64,000 nucleotides of DNA from an uncultured Candidatus Neoarthromitus sp. (GCA_937890765.1 CALADQ010000026.1:124001-188000); one strand, 5' to 3'. Positions 54,808-64,000 are shown, counted from the first letter of the stretch. Made by a program: numbers and translations. Notes: generated by a model from the sequence alone, not told the origin.

Positions 54808-55953
54808 TTAATTGAAGAAAGATTTAAATCCTTTTTTCTTAGAAGTTTTTTTATCCGAATACTCTTCAATATTTTCAGAAGAATCTCTAAACATTCCAAT
54901 TGCTTCTCTCTGCTTTGAATTAATAGCTTTAGGTATATCTACAACAATCTTTACATGATGTTCTCCTCTAAAATTAGAATTAACTTTGTGAACTCCTTTA
55001 CCCTTAAGAACTTGAACAGTACCAGATTGTGTTCCTTCTTTTATATTTATTGTATGATCTCCATCAAGAGTTTCTATGGCAGTTTCACCACCTAAAATTG
55101 CTTTCCAAATCGGTATGTGGTGATCTGTAAAAATATCATTTCCTTTTCTCCTAAACCTACTACTGTTCAAAACATTTATTGTAATGTATAAATCTCCAGA
55201 AGAAGCACCCAAATCTCCAACTTCACCTTCTCCTCGCATTGATATAACTTGCCCAGTATCAATTCCTCTTGGTATAGTTATAGTTATTTTCTTTTCAGCA
55301 TTAACTTTTCCTGTACCTTTACAAGTCATACAAGGATTTGTATTTATCTTTCCAGAACCCGAACATTTAGAACAAGAAGACATAGAAACCATGCTACCAA
55401 ACGGAGTATTTCTCTGAACTTTTACTTGCCCTGTACCATTACATTTATCACAAGTCATCTTGCTTGTTCCATTCCTACTTCCAGAACCTGAACACGTTGA
55501 ACATTTATCTTTTCTCTTTATGAAAATTTCTTTTGTACAACCAAAAACAGCTTCTTCAAACGTAAGTGTTAATCTATATTCCAAATCATTTCCTGGTCTT
55601 GGACCACGCTTGGCTCTGGTACCCCCTCCAAATCCACCACCAAAAAAACTTGAAAATATATCTCCAATATCAAAATCAATATCGAATCCTTCAAATCCAC
55701 CTGTAGAGGTATTACCATAACTTGCACCTCTGGTATAAGCATCATGACCTACTCTATCGTAACTAGCCCTCTTATCCGGATCACTTAAAACTTGATACGC
55801 TTCATTTACTTCCTTAAACTTTTTTTCAGCTTCTGCATCTCCTTTATTTCTATCTGGATGATATTTTATAGCTTGCTTTTTAAAAGCACTCTTAATCTCA
55901 GAATCAGAAGCATTATTACTAATACCTAAAACTTCATAATAATTTTTCGACAT
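54808..55953 (-). CDS. dnaJ: Chaperone protein DnaJ
   Basis: 381 residues. J domain with H32-P33-D34, a Gly/Phe-rich linker, the four CxxCxGxG zinc motifs (first CSTCSGSG, then CDKCNGTG, CSKCSGSG, CMTCKGTG) and the C-terminal substrate domains. It stimulates DnaK ATPase. Last gene of the heat-shock operon; an attenuator-like hairpin lies between it and dnaK. Confidence 0.96.
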   Translation of the reverse strand: MSKNYYEVLGISNNASDSEIKSAFKKQAIKYHPDRNKGDAEAEKKFKEVNEAYQVLSDPDKRASYDRVGHDAYTRGASYGNTSTGGFEGFDIDFDIGDIFSSFFGGGFGGGTRAKRGPRPGNDLEYRLTLTFEEAVFGCTKEIFIKRKDKCSTCSGSGSRNGTSKMTCDKCNGTGQVKVQRNTPFGSMVSMSSCSKCSGSGKINTNPCMTCKGTGKVNAEKKITITIPRGIDTGQVISMRGEGEVGDLGASSGDLYITINVLNSSRFRRKGNDIFTDHHIPIWKAILGGETAIETLDGDHTINIKEGTQSGTVQVLKGKGVHKVNSNFRGEHHVKIVVDIPKAINSKQREAIGMFRDSSENIEEYSDKKTSKKKGFKSFFN

Positions 55954-55965
55954 ACATCACCTCAA

Positions 55966-55996
55966 ATAAAGCTAGGATAGCAAAATCTACCTAGCA
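55966..55996 (-). terminator. Attenuator-like hairpin between dnaK and dnaJ
   Basis: On the minus strand GCTAGG-TAG pairs with CTA-T-CCTAGC (one bulge), followed by TTTATTT. It may lower dnaJ transcription relative to dnaK. Confidence 0.45.
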
Positions 55997-56005
55997 CTAT
56001 TAAAA

Positions 56006-57826
56006 TTACTCACTATCTTCAACCTTATAATTTTGTGGCTCATAAGTTTGTTGATTATCTGTGGAAGTTTCTCCACTGTTAGCATTAGATTGTTGATACA
56101 TTTTTGTTGAAATTGCATAAAAAGACTGTGTTAATTCTTCTTGAGCTTTTTTGATAGCATCTAAATCTTCACCTTCTAAAGACTTTTTCAATCTTTCAAG
56201 TTTAGATTCAACTTCAGCTTTATCGCTAGAATCTACCTTGTCACCAAAATCTTTCATTGAACTTTCTATCTGATAAATAGAACTTTCTGCCGTATTTCTA
56301 ACTTCAATATTTTCCTTTCTTTTCTTATCTTCTTCAGCAAACTTTTCTGCTTCTTTAACAGCTTTATCAATTTCTTCATCACTTAAATTTGTTGTAGCAG
56401 TTATAGTTATATCTGCTTTCTTTCCAGTTGATTTATCCATAGCACTAACCTTAACAATTCCATTAGCATCTATATCATAAGTAACTTCAATCTGAGGTAT
56501 TCCCCTTGGTGCTGGTGCTATTCCAGAAAGAGTAAATCTCCCTAAAGTTTTATTATCTGCCGCCATTTGACGCTCACCTTGAACAATATGAATTTCAACT
56601 GAAGTTTGATTATCAGCCGCTGTTGAGAAAACTTGACTCTTAGTTACAGGAATAGTTGTATTCCTTTCAATGAGAACAGTCGAAACTCCTCCCAAAGTTT
56701 CTATTCCTAAACTAAGAGGCGTTACATCTAACAATAATAAATTAGAATCTGTATAATCTCCACCTAAAATTCCACCTTGTATAGCTGCACCAACTGCAAC
56801 ACATTCATCAGGATTAACACCCTTTGAAGGTTCTTTACCAGTAAAATTTTTAACAGCTTCTTGTATAGCAGGTATACGAGTCGAGCCACCAACTAAAACA
56901 ACCTTGTCAATTTGATCTATACTTAAATTAGCATCTTGTAAAGCTTTTTTTAACGGCTCTAACGTTCTATTAACCAAATCAAGAGTTATTTCATTAAATT
57001 TAGCTCTTGTTAAAGTCATATCAATATGTTTAGGCCCAGTAGCATCTGCTGTTATAAATGGTAGATTTATGTTAGTTTGTTGGGAAGACGACAATTCTAT
57101 TTTAGCTTTTTCAGCAGCTTCATTTAATCTTTGAAGTGCAACTTTATCGTTTCTTAAATCTATTCCATTATTAGATTTAAAATCATTAGCTATATAATCT
57201 ATGACTTTTTTATCAAAATCATCTCCACCTAAAAAAGTATCACCATTTGTAGCTAAAACCTCAAATACACCATCTCCAAGTTCCAGTATAGAAACATCAA
57301 AAGTTCCACCTCCAAGATCATATACCAATATTTTTTCTTGAACAGAAGTTTTGTCTATACCATAAGCAAGAGAAGCTGCTGTAGGCTCATTTATTATTCT
57401 TAAAACCTCTAAACCTGCAATTTTACCCGCATCTTTCGTAGCCTGTCTTTGACTATCATTAAAATAAGCCGGAACAGTTATAACTGCTTGAGTAACTTGT
57501 TCGCCAAGATATGCTTCTGCATCTGCCTTTATTTTTTGTAAAACCATAGAAGATATCTCTTGAGGGGAATATTTTTTACCATCAATATCAACTTTATAAT
57601 CCGTTCCCATATGCCTCTTAATAGAAATTATTGTCTTATCTGGATTAGTTATTGCTTGTCTTTTAGCAACTTGACCAACCAATCTTTCACCATTAGCTTG
57701 AAAAGAAACAACTGATGGAGTAACTCTTCCACCTTCAGAATTTGGAATTACTACTGCTTCCCCACCTTCCATTACTGCAACACATGAATTTGTAGTACCT
57801 AAATCAATACCTATAACTTTTCCCAT
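56006..57826 (-). CDS. dnaK: Chaperone protein DnaK (Hsp70)
   Basis: 606 residues, complete. GIDLGTTNSCV at the start, IINEPTAASLAYG, YDLGGGTFDVS, LVGGSTRIPA and the substrate-binding domain from about 385, ending in a Gln/Asn-rich tail. It lacks the extra stretch in the N-terminal ATPase lobe found in Gram-negative DnaK, as expected for Firmicutes. Confidence 0.97.
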   Translation of the reverse strand: MGKVIGIDLGTTNSCVAVMEGGEAVVIPNSEGGRVTPSVVSFQANGERLVGQVAKRQAITNPDKTIISIKRHMGTDYKVDIDGKKYSPQEISSMVLQKIKADAEAYLGEQVTQAVITVPAYFNDSQRQATKDAGKIAGLEVLRIINEPTAASLAYGIDKTSVQEKILVYDLGGGTFDVSILELGDGVFEVLATNGDTFLGGDDFDKKVIDYIANDFKSNNGIDLRNDKVALQRLNEAAEKAKIELSSSQQTNINLPFITADATGPKHIDMTLTRAKFNEITLDLVNRTLEPLKKALQDANLSIDQIDKVVLVGGSTRIPAIQEAVKNFTGKEPSKGVNPDECVAVGAAIQGGILGGDYTDSNLLLLDVTPLSLGIETLGGVSTVLIERNTTIPVTKSQVFSTAADNQTSVEIHIVQGERQMAADNKTLGRFTLSGIAPAPRGIPQIEVTYDIDANGIVKVSAMDKSTGKKADITITATTNLSDEEIDKAVKEAEKFAEEDKKRKENIEVRNTAESSIYQIESSMKDFGDKVDSSDKAEVESKLERLKKSLEGEDLDAIKKAQEELTQSFYAISTKMYQQSNANSGETSTDNQQTYEPQNYKVEDSE

Positions 57827-57848
57827 TATTAAACCTCCAATTTATTTT

Positions 57849-58418
57849 TTAATTTGCAACTTTAACTACACTATGTCGTATAACTTTATCATTCCTAATG
57901 TAACCTTTTTGAAAAACCTCCACTATAGAATTCTCACCAAAATTTTCATCGTCTACGTGCATAACCGCCTCATGAAAATTAGGATCAAATTCACCACTTG
58001 AATCTATTTCTCTTACACCTAACTTATATAAAGCATCGTTAAATAATTTTGTAACCATATCTATTCCCTTTTTAAGAGAATCTATATCAGAATCAATAAC
58101 TGTCGCCCTCTCTAAATTATCCAAAATAGGCAAAATTTGAGTTATAACATCTAAGCACGCATTACTATAAATTTCCTCCTTTTCCTTAGAGGTTCTTTTT
58201 CTATAATTCGTATACTCAGCGCTAACTCTAAGCAACTTATCTTTAAATTCTTCAACTTCACCCCTCAAAGATGTGTTTTCTCTTTCTAAGTTACTAAAAT
58301 ATTCTTGCGTTTGTTCACTATCAACGACAAAATTATCTGAACTTTCAAACTCAATATCTCTTTGAGACTCAACATCTTCTAAATCAGAATTTGATTGAAA
58401 ATTATCTTCCTTTATCAA
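57849..58418 (-). CDS. grpE: Nucleotide exchange factor GrpE
   Basis: 189 residues with acidic N-terminus, long coiled coil and the core YTNYRKRTSKEKEEIYSNA, then ILPILDNLERA and the beta-domain with GEFDPNFHEAVMHV. TTG start at 58418 with GGAGGTG six bases upstream. It resets DnaK by ADP release. Confidence 0.94.
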   Translation of the reverse strand: MIKEDNFQSNSDLEDVESQRDIEFESSDNFVVDSEQTQEYFSNLERENTSLRGEVEEFKDKLLRVSAEYTNYRKRTSKEKEEIYSNACLDVITQILPILDNLERATVIDSDIDSLKKGIDMVTKLFNDALYKLGVREIDSSGEFDPNFHEAVMHVDDENFGENSIVEVFQKGYIRNDKVIRHSVVKVAN

Positions 58419-58441
58419 CTAAAACACCTCCAAACAAAATT

Positions 58442-59458
58442 TTAATCAATATTAAGATTTATAAAATCTATTAAAAATTTTAATACAGATACAACCTTAG
58501 AATAATTCATTCTAGTTGGTCCAATTATGCCTATGGTCCCTAAAACTTTCCATCCCTTCTTATAATTTCCTAAAACTACACTGTAATTTTCAGCCTCTTT
58601 AATACAATTTTCCCTGCCTATTCTAATTTCAATTCCATAATTTCCACTACAACTGACTATTTTATCTAACTCAACTCTATTATTTAGAAAATAAAAAAAA
58701 TCCTTTGCTTTTTCAATGTTATTGAACTCAGAATAATTTAAAATATTATTTATTCCTTCCATGTAACATTCGCCTATTCTATTGAAAGTCAAAATATCAT
58801 ACAGACTTGAAATAATTTGATCAAAAATATACCCATTAGCCTTCAAAGATGTCTTTATACGCTCTATTAATTCCAAACCTATATCTTCTATAGTCTTCCG
58901 TACCAATTCTTCATTAACAACTTTACTAATAAAATCAATCTCTAATTGTGAAATGAAAACACGCAACTTTATAACGCTATTTCTTATAATGCCTTCATTC
59001 GTTATGATTACAACTAGTAAATTACTTTCACTAACTTTTATAAACTGAATTGACATTATGGAACTCTCAACAACAGGGGGGATTTTTAAAATACAAGCCA
59101 TATTCGTAAGCTGAGAAATAATAGATAATTTTGACTTGAGTACATTTTCTATTCCAAACAAATCTAAATCAATCAAATCTGATTTAATACTATCTTCTTC
59201 TTCTCTAGTTATCTTAGTTGGTCTCATTAACTTGTCAACATAAAGTCTATATCCTTTTGTTGAAGGCTTTCTTCCAGAGGAAGTGTGAACTTGTTCTAAA
59301 AATCCCAACTCCTCTAAATCTGACATCTCATTTCTTATCGTAGCAGAACTTACACCCAAATCATATTTTTTAGATAAAGTTCTAGAGCCAACAGGTTCAC
59401 CTGTACAAATAAAATCTTGAATTATAGAATATAATATCTTAATTTTCCTTTCATCCAT
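58442..59458 (-). CDS. hrcA: Heat-inducible transcription repressor HrcA
   Basis: 339 residues. N-terminal winged helix (EPVGSRTLSKKYDLGVSSATIRN) and C-terminal GAF-like domain with GPTRMNYSKVVSVL. It represses this operon by binding CIRCE and is helped by GroEL. ATG 59458 has AAGGGG nine bases upstream; a TTG at 59467 is too close to that site. Confidence 0.95.
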   Translation of the reverse strand: MDERKIKILYSIIQDFICTGEPVGSRTLSKKYDLGVSSATIRNEMSDLEELGFLEQVHTSSGRKPSTKGYRLYVDKLMRPTKITREEEDSIKSDLIDLDLFGIENVLKSKLSIISQLTNMACILKIPPVVESSIMSIQFIKVSESNLLVVIITNEGIIRNSVIKLRVFISQLEIDFISKVVNEELVRKTIEDIGLELIERIKTSLKANGYIFDQIISSLYDILTFNRIGECYMEGINNILNYSEFNNIEKAKDFFYFLNNRVELDKIVSCSGNYGIEIRIGRENCIKEAENYSVVLGNYKKGWKVLGTIGIIGPTRMNYSKVVSVLKFLIDFINLNID

Positions 59459-59476
59459 AATAACCAACCCCTTTTG

Positions 59477-59503
59477 TTAGCACTCTTTCCTTTCGAGTGC
59501 TAA
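59477..59503. promoter_or_regulatory. CIRCE operator of hrcA
   Basis: TTAGCACTC and GAGTGCTAA separated by nine bases, a perfect CIRCE inverted repeat. It is in the leader between the promoter and the hrcA start, so HrcA controls its own operon. Confidence 0.97.
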
Positions 59504-59516
59504 TTGGCTTGGAAAT

Positions 59517-59545
59517 AAAGTAACATTTTGAATTATATTTGTCAA
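59517..59545 (-). promoter_or_regulatory. Promoter of the hrcA-grpE-dnaK-dnaJ operon
   Basis: TTGACA on the minus strand (59540-59545), then 17 bases, then TACTTT (59517-59522) as a weak -10. CIRCE begins 13 bases further down. Confidence 0.6.
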
Positions 59546-59554
59546 ATTTTTTTA

Positions 59555-60676
59555 TCAAAAAACAAAATCTTTTAACACAAAATTCATCAAACAAAACCCT
59601 TTATCACTCAAAAAAACTCTATCATCCTTAGAAATCAAAAGTTTATTTTTCTCATGTTTTACTATTTGTTCTCTAAAAACATCATTAAAATCTTTTCCAA
59701 ACCTATTTTTAAAATCTATTACACTTATTCCTTCATTTTTTCTAAATCCTAACATTATGAACTCTCCAATATTATCATCCAAAGAATTCACATGCTCATT
59801 TACGTAATTATGTCTATCTTCCATAATCATTTTTATATATTCAGTCAAACTTCTTACATTTTCAAATCTTCTACCTTCAAAAAAAGAATGAGCAGAAACT
59901 CCTATTCCTAAATAATTTTCTAAATTCCAGTACAATAAATTATGTATACACTTTTTATATTTTTTTGCATAATTAGAAATTTCGTACTGATAAAAACCAT
60001 TTTCTTCTAAAAATTTTTTTGTATAACTATAACTTCTTAGCTGAGATTCTTCATCTAACTCATTAAATTCATTCCTCTTATACATATTATAAAACCTTGT
60101 ATTTTTTTCAAGAATCAAATTATAAGCAGATATGTGACTCAAATCATAATTTTCAGTAATTACATTTAATGTTTTACTATAATCTTTAAAATTTTCATAG
60201 GGTATTCCAAAAATTAAATCAACATTTATATTATCAAAACCAATATTAACAGCATGATTAAAATTTTTATCAAAATCTTCTAAAGTATGTACTCTTCCAA
60301 TTGATTTCAAGGTTCCTTCGTTTACACTTTGAAGTCCCAAACTTAATCTATCAACTCCATATTCCTTCATCAATTTTAATTTATCACGATTTAAAGTTCC
60401 TGGATTACATTCTATTGTGAACTCCAAAATGTTTGAATTTGCAACTAAATTTCTAATACCCTTAAGTAACTTTTCTAAGTTTCTTTCATCTAAATAACTT
60501 GGTGTACCACCACCTATAAAGATTGTGTCAAATTTAAAACTATCATAATTTTTAAGTTCTTTTAATAGGCATTCCACATATTCTTCCATTAATTTTTCAG
60601 ATTTAATATAAGAAACAAAATCGCAATAATAACATTTATGACTACAAAAAGGAACATGAACATATAATCCTAGCAT
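59555..60676 (-). CDS. hemW: HemW-family radical SAM protein
   Basis: 373 residues. Radical SAM cysteines C11, C15 and C18 in HVPFCSHKCYYCDF, the SAM-binding GGGTPS and ECNPGT, and the RLSLGLQS stretch. Formerly annotated as oxygen-independent coproporphyrinogen oxidase; family work shows a heme chaperone. It lies directly after lepA, the usual place. Confidence 0.93.
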   Translation of the reverse strand: MLGLYVHVPFCSHKCYYCDFVSYIKSEKLMEEYVECLLKELKNYDSFKFDTIFIGGGTPSYLDERNLEKLLKGIRNLVANSNILEFTIECNPGTLNRDKLKLMKEYGVDRLSLGLQSVNEGTLKSIGRVHTLEDFDKNFNHAVNIGFDNINVDLIFGIPYENFKDYSKTLNVITENYDLSHISAYNLILEKNTRFYNMYKRNEFNELDEESQLRSYSYTKKFLEENGFYQYEISNYAKKYKKCIHNLLYWNLENYLGIGVSAHSFFEGRRFENVRSLTEYIKMIMEDRHNYVNEHVNSLDDNIGEFIMLGFRKNEGISVIDFKNRFGKDFNDVFREQIVKHEKNKLLISKDDRVFLSDKGFCLMNFVLKDFVF

Positions 60677-60678
60677 AT

Positions 60679-62487
60679 TTAATCAACCTTTAGAACTGAC
60701 ATAAATGCTTCTTGTGGTATATCAACTGAACCTACTTGCTTCATTCTTTTTTTGCCTTCCTTCTGCTTTTCTAAAAGTTTTTTCTTACGGGTTATATCAC
60801 CACCATAACATTTAGCCAAAACATCTTTTCTAACTGCTTTAACCGTTTCTCTAGCAATTATTTTTGCTCCTATAGCAGCTTGTATTGGTATCTCAAACAA
60901 TTGCCTTGGAATTACATTTTTTAATTTTTCAACGATAACTTTTCCTCTTTGATAGGCCTTTTCATGAGGAACTATCATTGATAAGGCATCAATTGGTTCT
61001 CCATTTAATAAAATATCAAGTTTCACAAGTTTTGTTTTTTGATATCCACCAATCTCATAATCAAAAGAAGCATAGCCCTTGCTTTTAGATTTAAGAGTAT
61101 CAAAAAAGTCATAAATTATTTCATTTAAGGGAATTTTATATTTTAAAACAACTCTTCCTGCATCTAAATACTGCATATCTAAAAAAATCGCACGTCTTCC
61201 TTGACAAAGTTCCATAACACCTCCTACAAAATCAGATGGAGTTATTATTGTAGCATTCACAATTGGCTCTTCTGTAGATTCAATCTCTGTTGACTTTGGC
61301 ATATTATAAGGATTCGTAACTTCAATTGTTATACCTGAAGTTTTATTAACCTTATATATAACCGATGGAGCCGTGATAATAATATCTAAATTAAACTCTC
61401 GCTCAAGTCTCTCTTGTATTACCTCCATATGCAATAAACCTAAGAACCCACACCTAAAGCCAAAACCTAACGCTATAGAAGTCTCAGGTTCAAATATTAA
61501 AGAAGCATCATTCAATTGCAATTTTTCCAAAGCCTCTTTTAATTCTTCATATCTGTCACCAACTATTGGGTAAATTCCACTAAATACAGTTGGAACAACA
61601 GCTTTATATCCTTCCAAAGGTTGCTCAGCAGGATTTTCAATCCCCGTTATTGTATCACCAACACGGGCATCTCTAACATTTTTAATTGCAGCTGTTACAT
61701 ATCCCACCTCACCAGCTTGTAAAACATCTGTAGACTTATAATTTGGTGTGAATATTCCAACTTCAACAACTTCATATTCTTTGTTTGAAGCCATAAATTT
61801 TATTTTCATTTGAGGTTTTATGTAACCTTCTTTAACTCTGATATAACAAATCACACCTCTATAAGAATCATACATAGAATCAAATACCAAAGCTTTTAGA
61901 GGATTGTCTACACTTCCTGATGGCTTGGGTATTTTTCGTACTATTGTTTTTAAAACTTCTTCTATATTTAAACCAGTTTTTGCTGAAATTGCTGGAGCGT
62001 CATGAGCATCAATTCCAATTATGTCTTCTATTTCGAGTCTTACTTCATCACTTCTTTGGCTCGGCAAATCAACTTTATTTAAAACAGGCACAACTTCAAG
62101 CCCAGCATCTGAAGCCAAATAACAATTCGCTAAAGTCTGAGCTTGAACTCCTTGACTAGCATCTACAACAAGCAAAGCACCTTCACAAGCTGCTAAACTT
62201 CTTGAAACTTCATAATTAAAATCCACATGACCAGGAGTATCTATTAAATTTAATATGTATTCATTACCATCACTTTTGCTATTGTATATAAGTCTAACAG
62301 CTTGAGATTTTATGGTTATTCCTCTTTCCTTTTCGAGCTCCATATTATCTAAAACTTGCTCTTCCATTTCCCTTTTTGTAAGAGTTCCTGTTATTTCAAT
62401 GAGCCTATCTGCCAAAGTAGACTTACCATGATCTATATGAGCTACTATGCAAAAATTCCTTATATAATCTTGTTTTTTATTATTCAT
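60679..62487 (-). CDS. lepA: Elongation factor 4 (LepA)
   Basis: 602 residues. NFCIVAHIDHGKSTLADRL (G1), ERGITIKSQA (G2), LIDTPGHVDF (G3), NKVDLPS (G4), and the LepA-specific C-terminal domain with KCYGGDITRKKKLLEKQKEG. It acts on the ribosome during initiation and stress. ATG 62487 has AGGTGG nine bases upstream; the open frame to 62526 is probably not translated. Confidence 0.96.
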   Translation of the reverse strand: MNNKKQDYIRNFCIVAHIDHGKSTLADRLIEITGTLTKREMEEQVLDNMELEKERGITIKSQAVRLIYNSKSDGNEYILNLIDTPGHVDFNYEVSRSLAACEGALLVVDASQGVQAQTLANCYLASDAGLEVVPVLNKVDLPSQRSDEVRLEIEDIIGIDAHDAPAISAKTGLNIEEVLKTIVRKIPKPSGSVDNPLKALVFDSMYDSYRGVICYIRVKEGYIKPQMKIKFMASNKEYEVVEVGIFTPNYKSTDVLQAGEVGYVTAAIKNVRDARVGDTITGIENPAEQPLEGYKAVVPTVFSGIYPIVGDRYEELKEALEKLQLNDASLIFEPETSIALGFGFRCGFLGLLHMEVIQERLEREFNLDIIITAPSVIYKVNKTSGITIEVTNPYNMPKSTEIESTEEPIVNATIITPSDFVGGVMELCQGRRAIFLDMQYLDAGRVVLKYKIPLNEIIYDFFDTLKSKSKGYASFDYEIGGYQKTKLVKLDILLNGEPIDALSMIVPHEKAYQRGKVIVEKLKNVIPRQLFEIPIQAAIGAKIIARETVKAVRKDVLAKCYGGDITRKKKLLEKQKEGKKRMKQVGSVDIPQEAFMSVLKVD

Positions 62488-62563
62488 TAACGAAAACCAC
62501 CTATTGATAAATATACATTTCTTCATTATAAATCATCTTGCAAATAATAGTAATAACATTTTA

Positions 62564-62857
62564 TCATTTTTCTTGATTTATCCAAGGTAATTTTAAACTA
62601 AAAGTCTTCTCATTATCAAATATTTTTAAAACTACATCGTAACCGTAATCTTCTTTATAAATTTTTAAAAACGAATTATCCTTTATTTTTGAAAATGGAT
62701 TTTCAGATTGAGCAAATTCTATTTTATTATTTTGAATTTCGCTAAACAATCCTGTAGACGAATAAACAATATTCATTTTTACAAATCCTATCATGAACAC
62801 ACTCATGAACAAAAATATTCCAAAAATATATTTGAAACTCTTTTGTTTTATAAACAT
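62564..62857 (-). CDS. Small membrane-anchored protein, function unknown
   Basis: About 97 residues. One hydrophobic segment at about 9-27 (YIFGIFLFMSVFMIGFV) acts as anchor or signal; the rest is predicted outside the cell and holds no recognised domain, ending in VLKIFDNEKTFSLKLPWI. The ATG at 62857 has AGGTGGTG five bases upstream. Between spoIIP and lepA, which suggests a sporulation or envelope link but no more than that. Confidence 0.65.
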   Translation of the reverse strand: MFIKQKSFKYIFGIFLFMSVFMIGFVKMNIVYSSTGLFSEIQNNKIEFAQSENPFSKIKDNSFLKIYKEDYGYDVVLKIFDNEKTFSLKLPWINQEK

Positions 62858-62933
62858 AAAAACACCACCTAAACTTTTATATTTAGATAGTGTCATTTTA
62901 AAATAATTTTTATACTAATTTTACCATTTAAAA

Positions 62934-63932
62934 TTACTCTTTAGCTAAATATTCTCCTATGACTGTGGACAATAATTTCGCTGAATTAATAGCCTCTTCA
63001 ACAGTGTTAAGTTGAGCACCAACTTCAATTAATACAAGCTTTGATGATTTCGTTTGGTTAAACGAATTACTTCCATTATTATAATACAAAATATTTCTAG
63101 CAAATCCAGGATATAAATCATTAGCCAAACTAGTTAAATCTATTGCCAATTCTTCGCTTTCCAAAAAGTTAGGGTTATTTTTAGTTAATACAAACATAAT
63201 TTTGGCAACATCTTTATTTTCTATTTGAGTTGTAACCAAATTTTTATTATCTAACGAATCTCTATGCAAATCTATTATCAAATCAAAATCCTCAAACTCA
63301 GACAAATATTTATCTAAAGTTTCTCCAGATCGCTTATAACTTTCCAAATAAGACGTGTTATGTATGGTTTTATCATGTACAACCTCAATGTTATAATTTT
63401 TTTCAAGCTCATTTTTAAGAACGTCACCTATACCAACTATATTGTACTGTTCATAAAAAGAATCGTTTTTAGCTGGCTTGAATGCTTCTGTTGTGTGAGT
63501 ATGATAAATTAAAATTCTCGCTTTCTCGTCTTTAGAATTTTTTGACATTGAAGTTACGCCATCATCGATTGCATTGCCGTTTAATTGGTTGTACATATTC
63601 GAGGATAAATTACTTTCATCAACATAAGTAGAATTCATTACATTAATTTCTTTTTTAACGATAGACAACGGGTTCAATAAATTTATTCCAAAAAAGTTTT
63701 TGAAATCTTCAAAAAAAACTCGCTTTGAATTTTCAAAATTTTTATCATTAAATGATGGAATATAGTTCTGTTTAATTATTGATATATATGCGTAGTTAAA
63801 ATTTCCTCCAACGTTAAAATATAAAATATATATTCTCAATGTTATCCACAAAATTATCATTGCAATTATTGAAACTATTCCAACAAGTTTAAAATCTCCA
63901 AAGTTTATTTTACTTTTCTTCACAAATTGCAT
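62934..63932 (-). CDS. spoIIP: Stage II sporulation protein P (SpoIIP)
   Basis: About 332 residues. One membrane segment near the N-terminus and a large outer domain of the SpoIIP amidase/endopeptidase family: RILIYHTHTTEAF, IDLHRDS, FVLTKNNPNF and VLIEVGAQLNTVEEA. With SpoIID and SpoIIM it strips peptidoglycan during engulfment in the mother cell. ATG 63932 has GAGGGGG nine bases upstream. It lies upstream of lepA as in many Clostridia, where gpr usually precedes it outside this window. Confidence 0.92.
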   Translation of the reverse strand: MQFVKKSKINFGDFKLVGIVSIIAMIILWITLRIYILYFNVGGNFNYAYISIIKQNYIPSFNDKNFENSKRVFFEDFKNFFGINLLNPLSIVKKEINVMNSTYVDESNLSSNMYNQLNGNAIDDGVTSMSKNSKDEKARILIYHTHTTEAFKPAKNDSFYEQYNIVGIGDVLKNELEKNYNIEVVHDKTIHNTSYLESYKRSGETLDKYLSEFEDFDLIIDLHRDSLDNKNLVTTQIENKDVAKIMFVLTKNNPNFLESEELAIDLTSLANDLYPGFARNILYYNNGSNSFNQTKSSKLVLIEVGAQLNTVEEAINSAKLLSTVIGEYLAKE

Positions 63933-63941
63933 ATAATTTAA

Positions 63942-63969
63942 CCCCCTCATAAAAAATTATATGAGGAGG
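63942..63969. promoter_or_regulatory. Hairpin covering the spoIIP ribosome binding site
   Basis: Read on the minus strand, CCTCCTCATA pairs with TATGAGGGGG around an eight-base loop. The second arm holds the Shine-Dalgarno sequence of spoIIP. On the plus strand the same hairpin is followed by nine T residues, so it may also be a terminator, but no plus-strand gene is near. Confidence 0.5.
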
Positions 63970-64000
63970 TTTTTTTTTTATTATTAAAAATTTTAATATT

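Overview
The window is a very AT-rich, gene-dense stretch of a low-GC Firmicutes chromosome. It most likely comes from an endospore-forming member of the Clostridia. Support: a PdaA-type spore-cortex deacetylase, SpoIIP, a SpoVD/PBP2-type transpeptidase with two PASTA domains, the SepF-YlmH-DivIVA set, the hrcA-grpE-dnaK-dnaJ order with a CIRCE operator, and MurE with the DNPR motif of meso-diaminopimelate-adding enzymes. TTG starts with strong Shine-Dalgarno sequences are common. I see no insertion sequence, prophage or CRISPR array. I cannot assign a genus.

Layout. 1-4.3 kb: the N-terminal half of hflX (minus), a class A penicillin-binding protein (plus), and directly behind it a small SelW-like (Rdx family) gene with an in-frame TGA in its redox motif. 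4.3-10.7 kb: a YfcE-like phosphodiesterase, a HTH/coiled-coil protein, folD, two glycosyltransferases, a secreted polysaccharide deacetylase and a secreted DUF4214-type protein. 10.7-11.1 kb: tRNA-Cys, tRNA-Phe, tRNA-Asp. 11.1-13.6 kb: Hsp33, a small lipoprotein and an HtrA protease. 13.8-27 kb: a long division and wall cluster read right to left (rsmH, ftsL-like, spoVD-like, murE, murF, mraY, ftsW, ftsQ, sepF, ylmH, divIVA, rluD, second sepF). 27-33.4 kb: a YmfF/YmfH M16 pair, a selenocysteine tRNA gene (selC) on the plus strand, and a heterodimeric ABC exporter. 34-36 kb: ychF and pdaA. 36-43.3 kb: a surface-polysaccharide cluster (phosphohexomutase, TPR protein, WecG/TagA-type transferase, two glycosyltransferases, O-antigen-ligase-like membrane protein). 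43.3-51.2 kb: ctc/L25, an Orn/Lys/Arg decarboxylase, rpsU, a four-repeat DUF4214 protein, hit, mtaB, rsmE, prmA and a HIRAN protein. 51.2-54.8 kb: a dynamin-like GTPase and rarA. 54.8-64 kb: dnaJ, dnaK, grpE, hrcA, hemW, lepA, a small membrane protein and spoIIP.

The most notable result is a pair of linked observations. The SelW-like gene has a C-x-x-U redox motif encoded by TGA, followed at the right distance by a hairpin of bacterial SECIS type. About 25 kb away lies a tRNA gene with anticodon TCA, a long variable arm and a near-perfect promoter, which is selC. Each supports the other: the organism very probably decodes UGA as selenocysteine, and the SelW-like gene is a real selenoprotein rather than a broken gene. 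Other points of interest are two SepF paralogues around ylmH-divIVA-rluD, a stand-alone bacterial dynamin, an operator-like palindrome in front of the ABC exporter, a hairpin that covers the spoIIP ribosome binding site, and a possible three-way-junction RNA behind rpsU.
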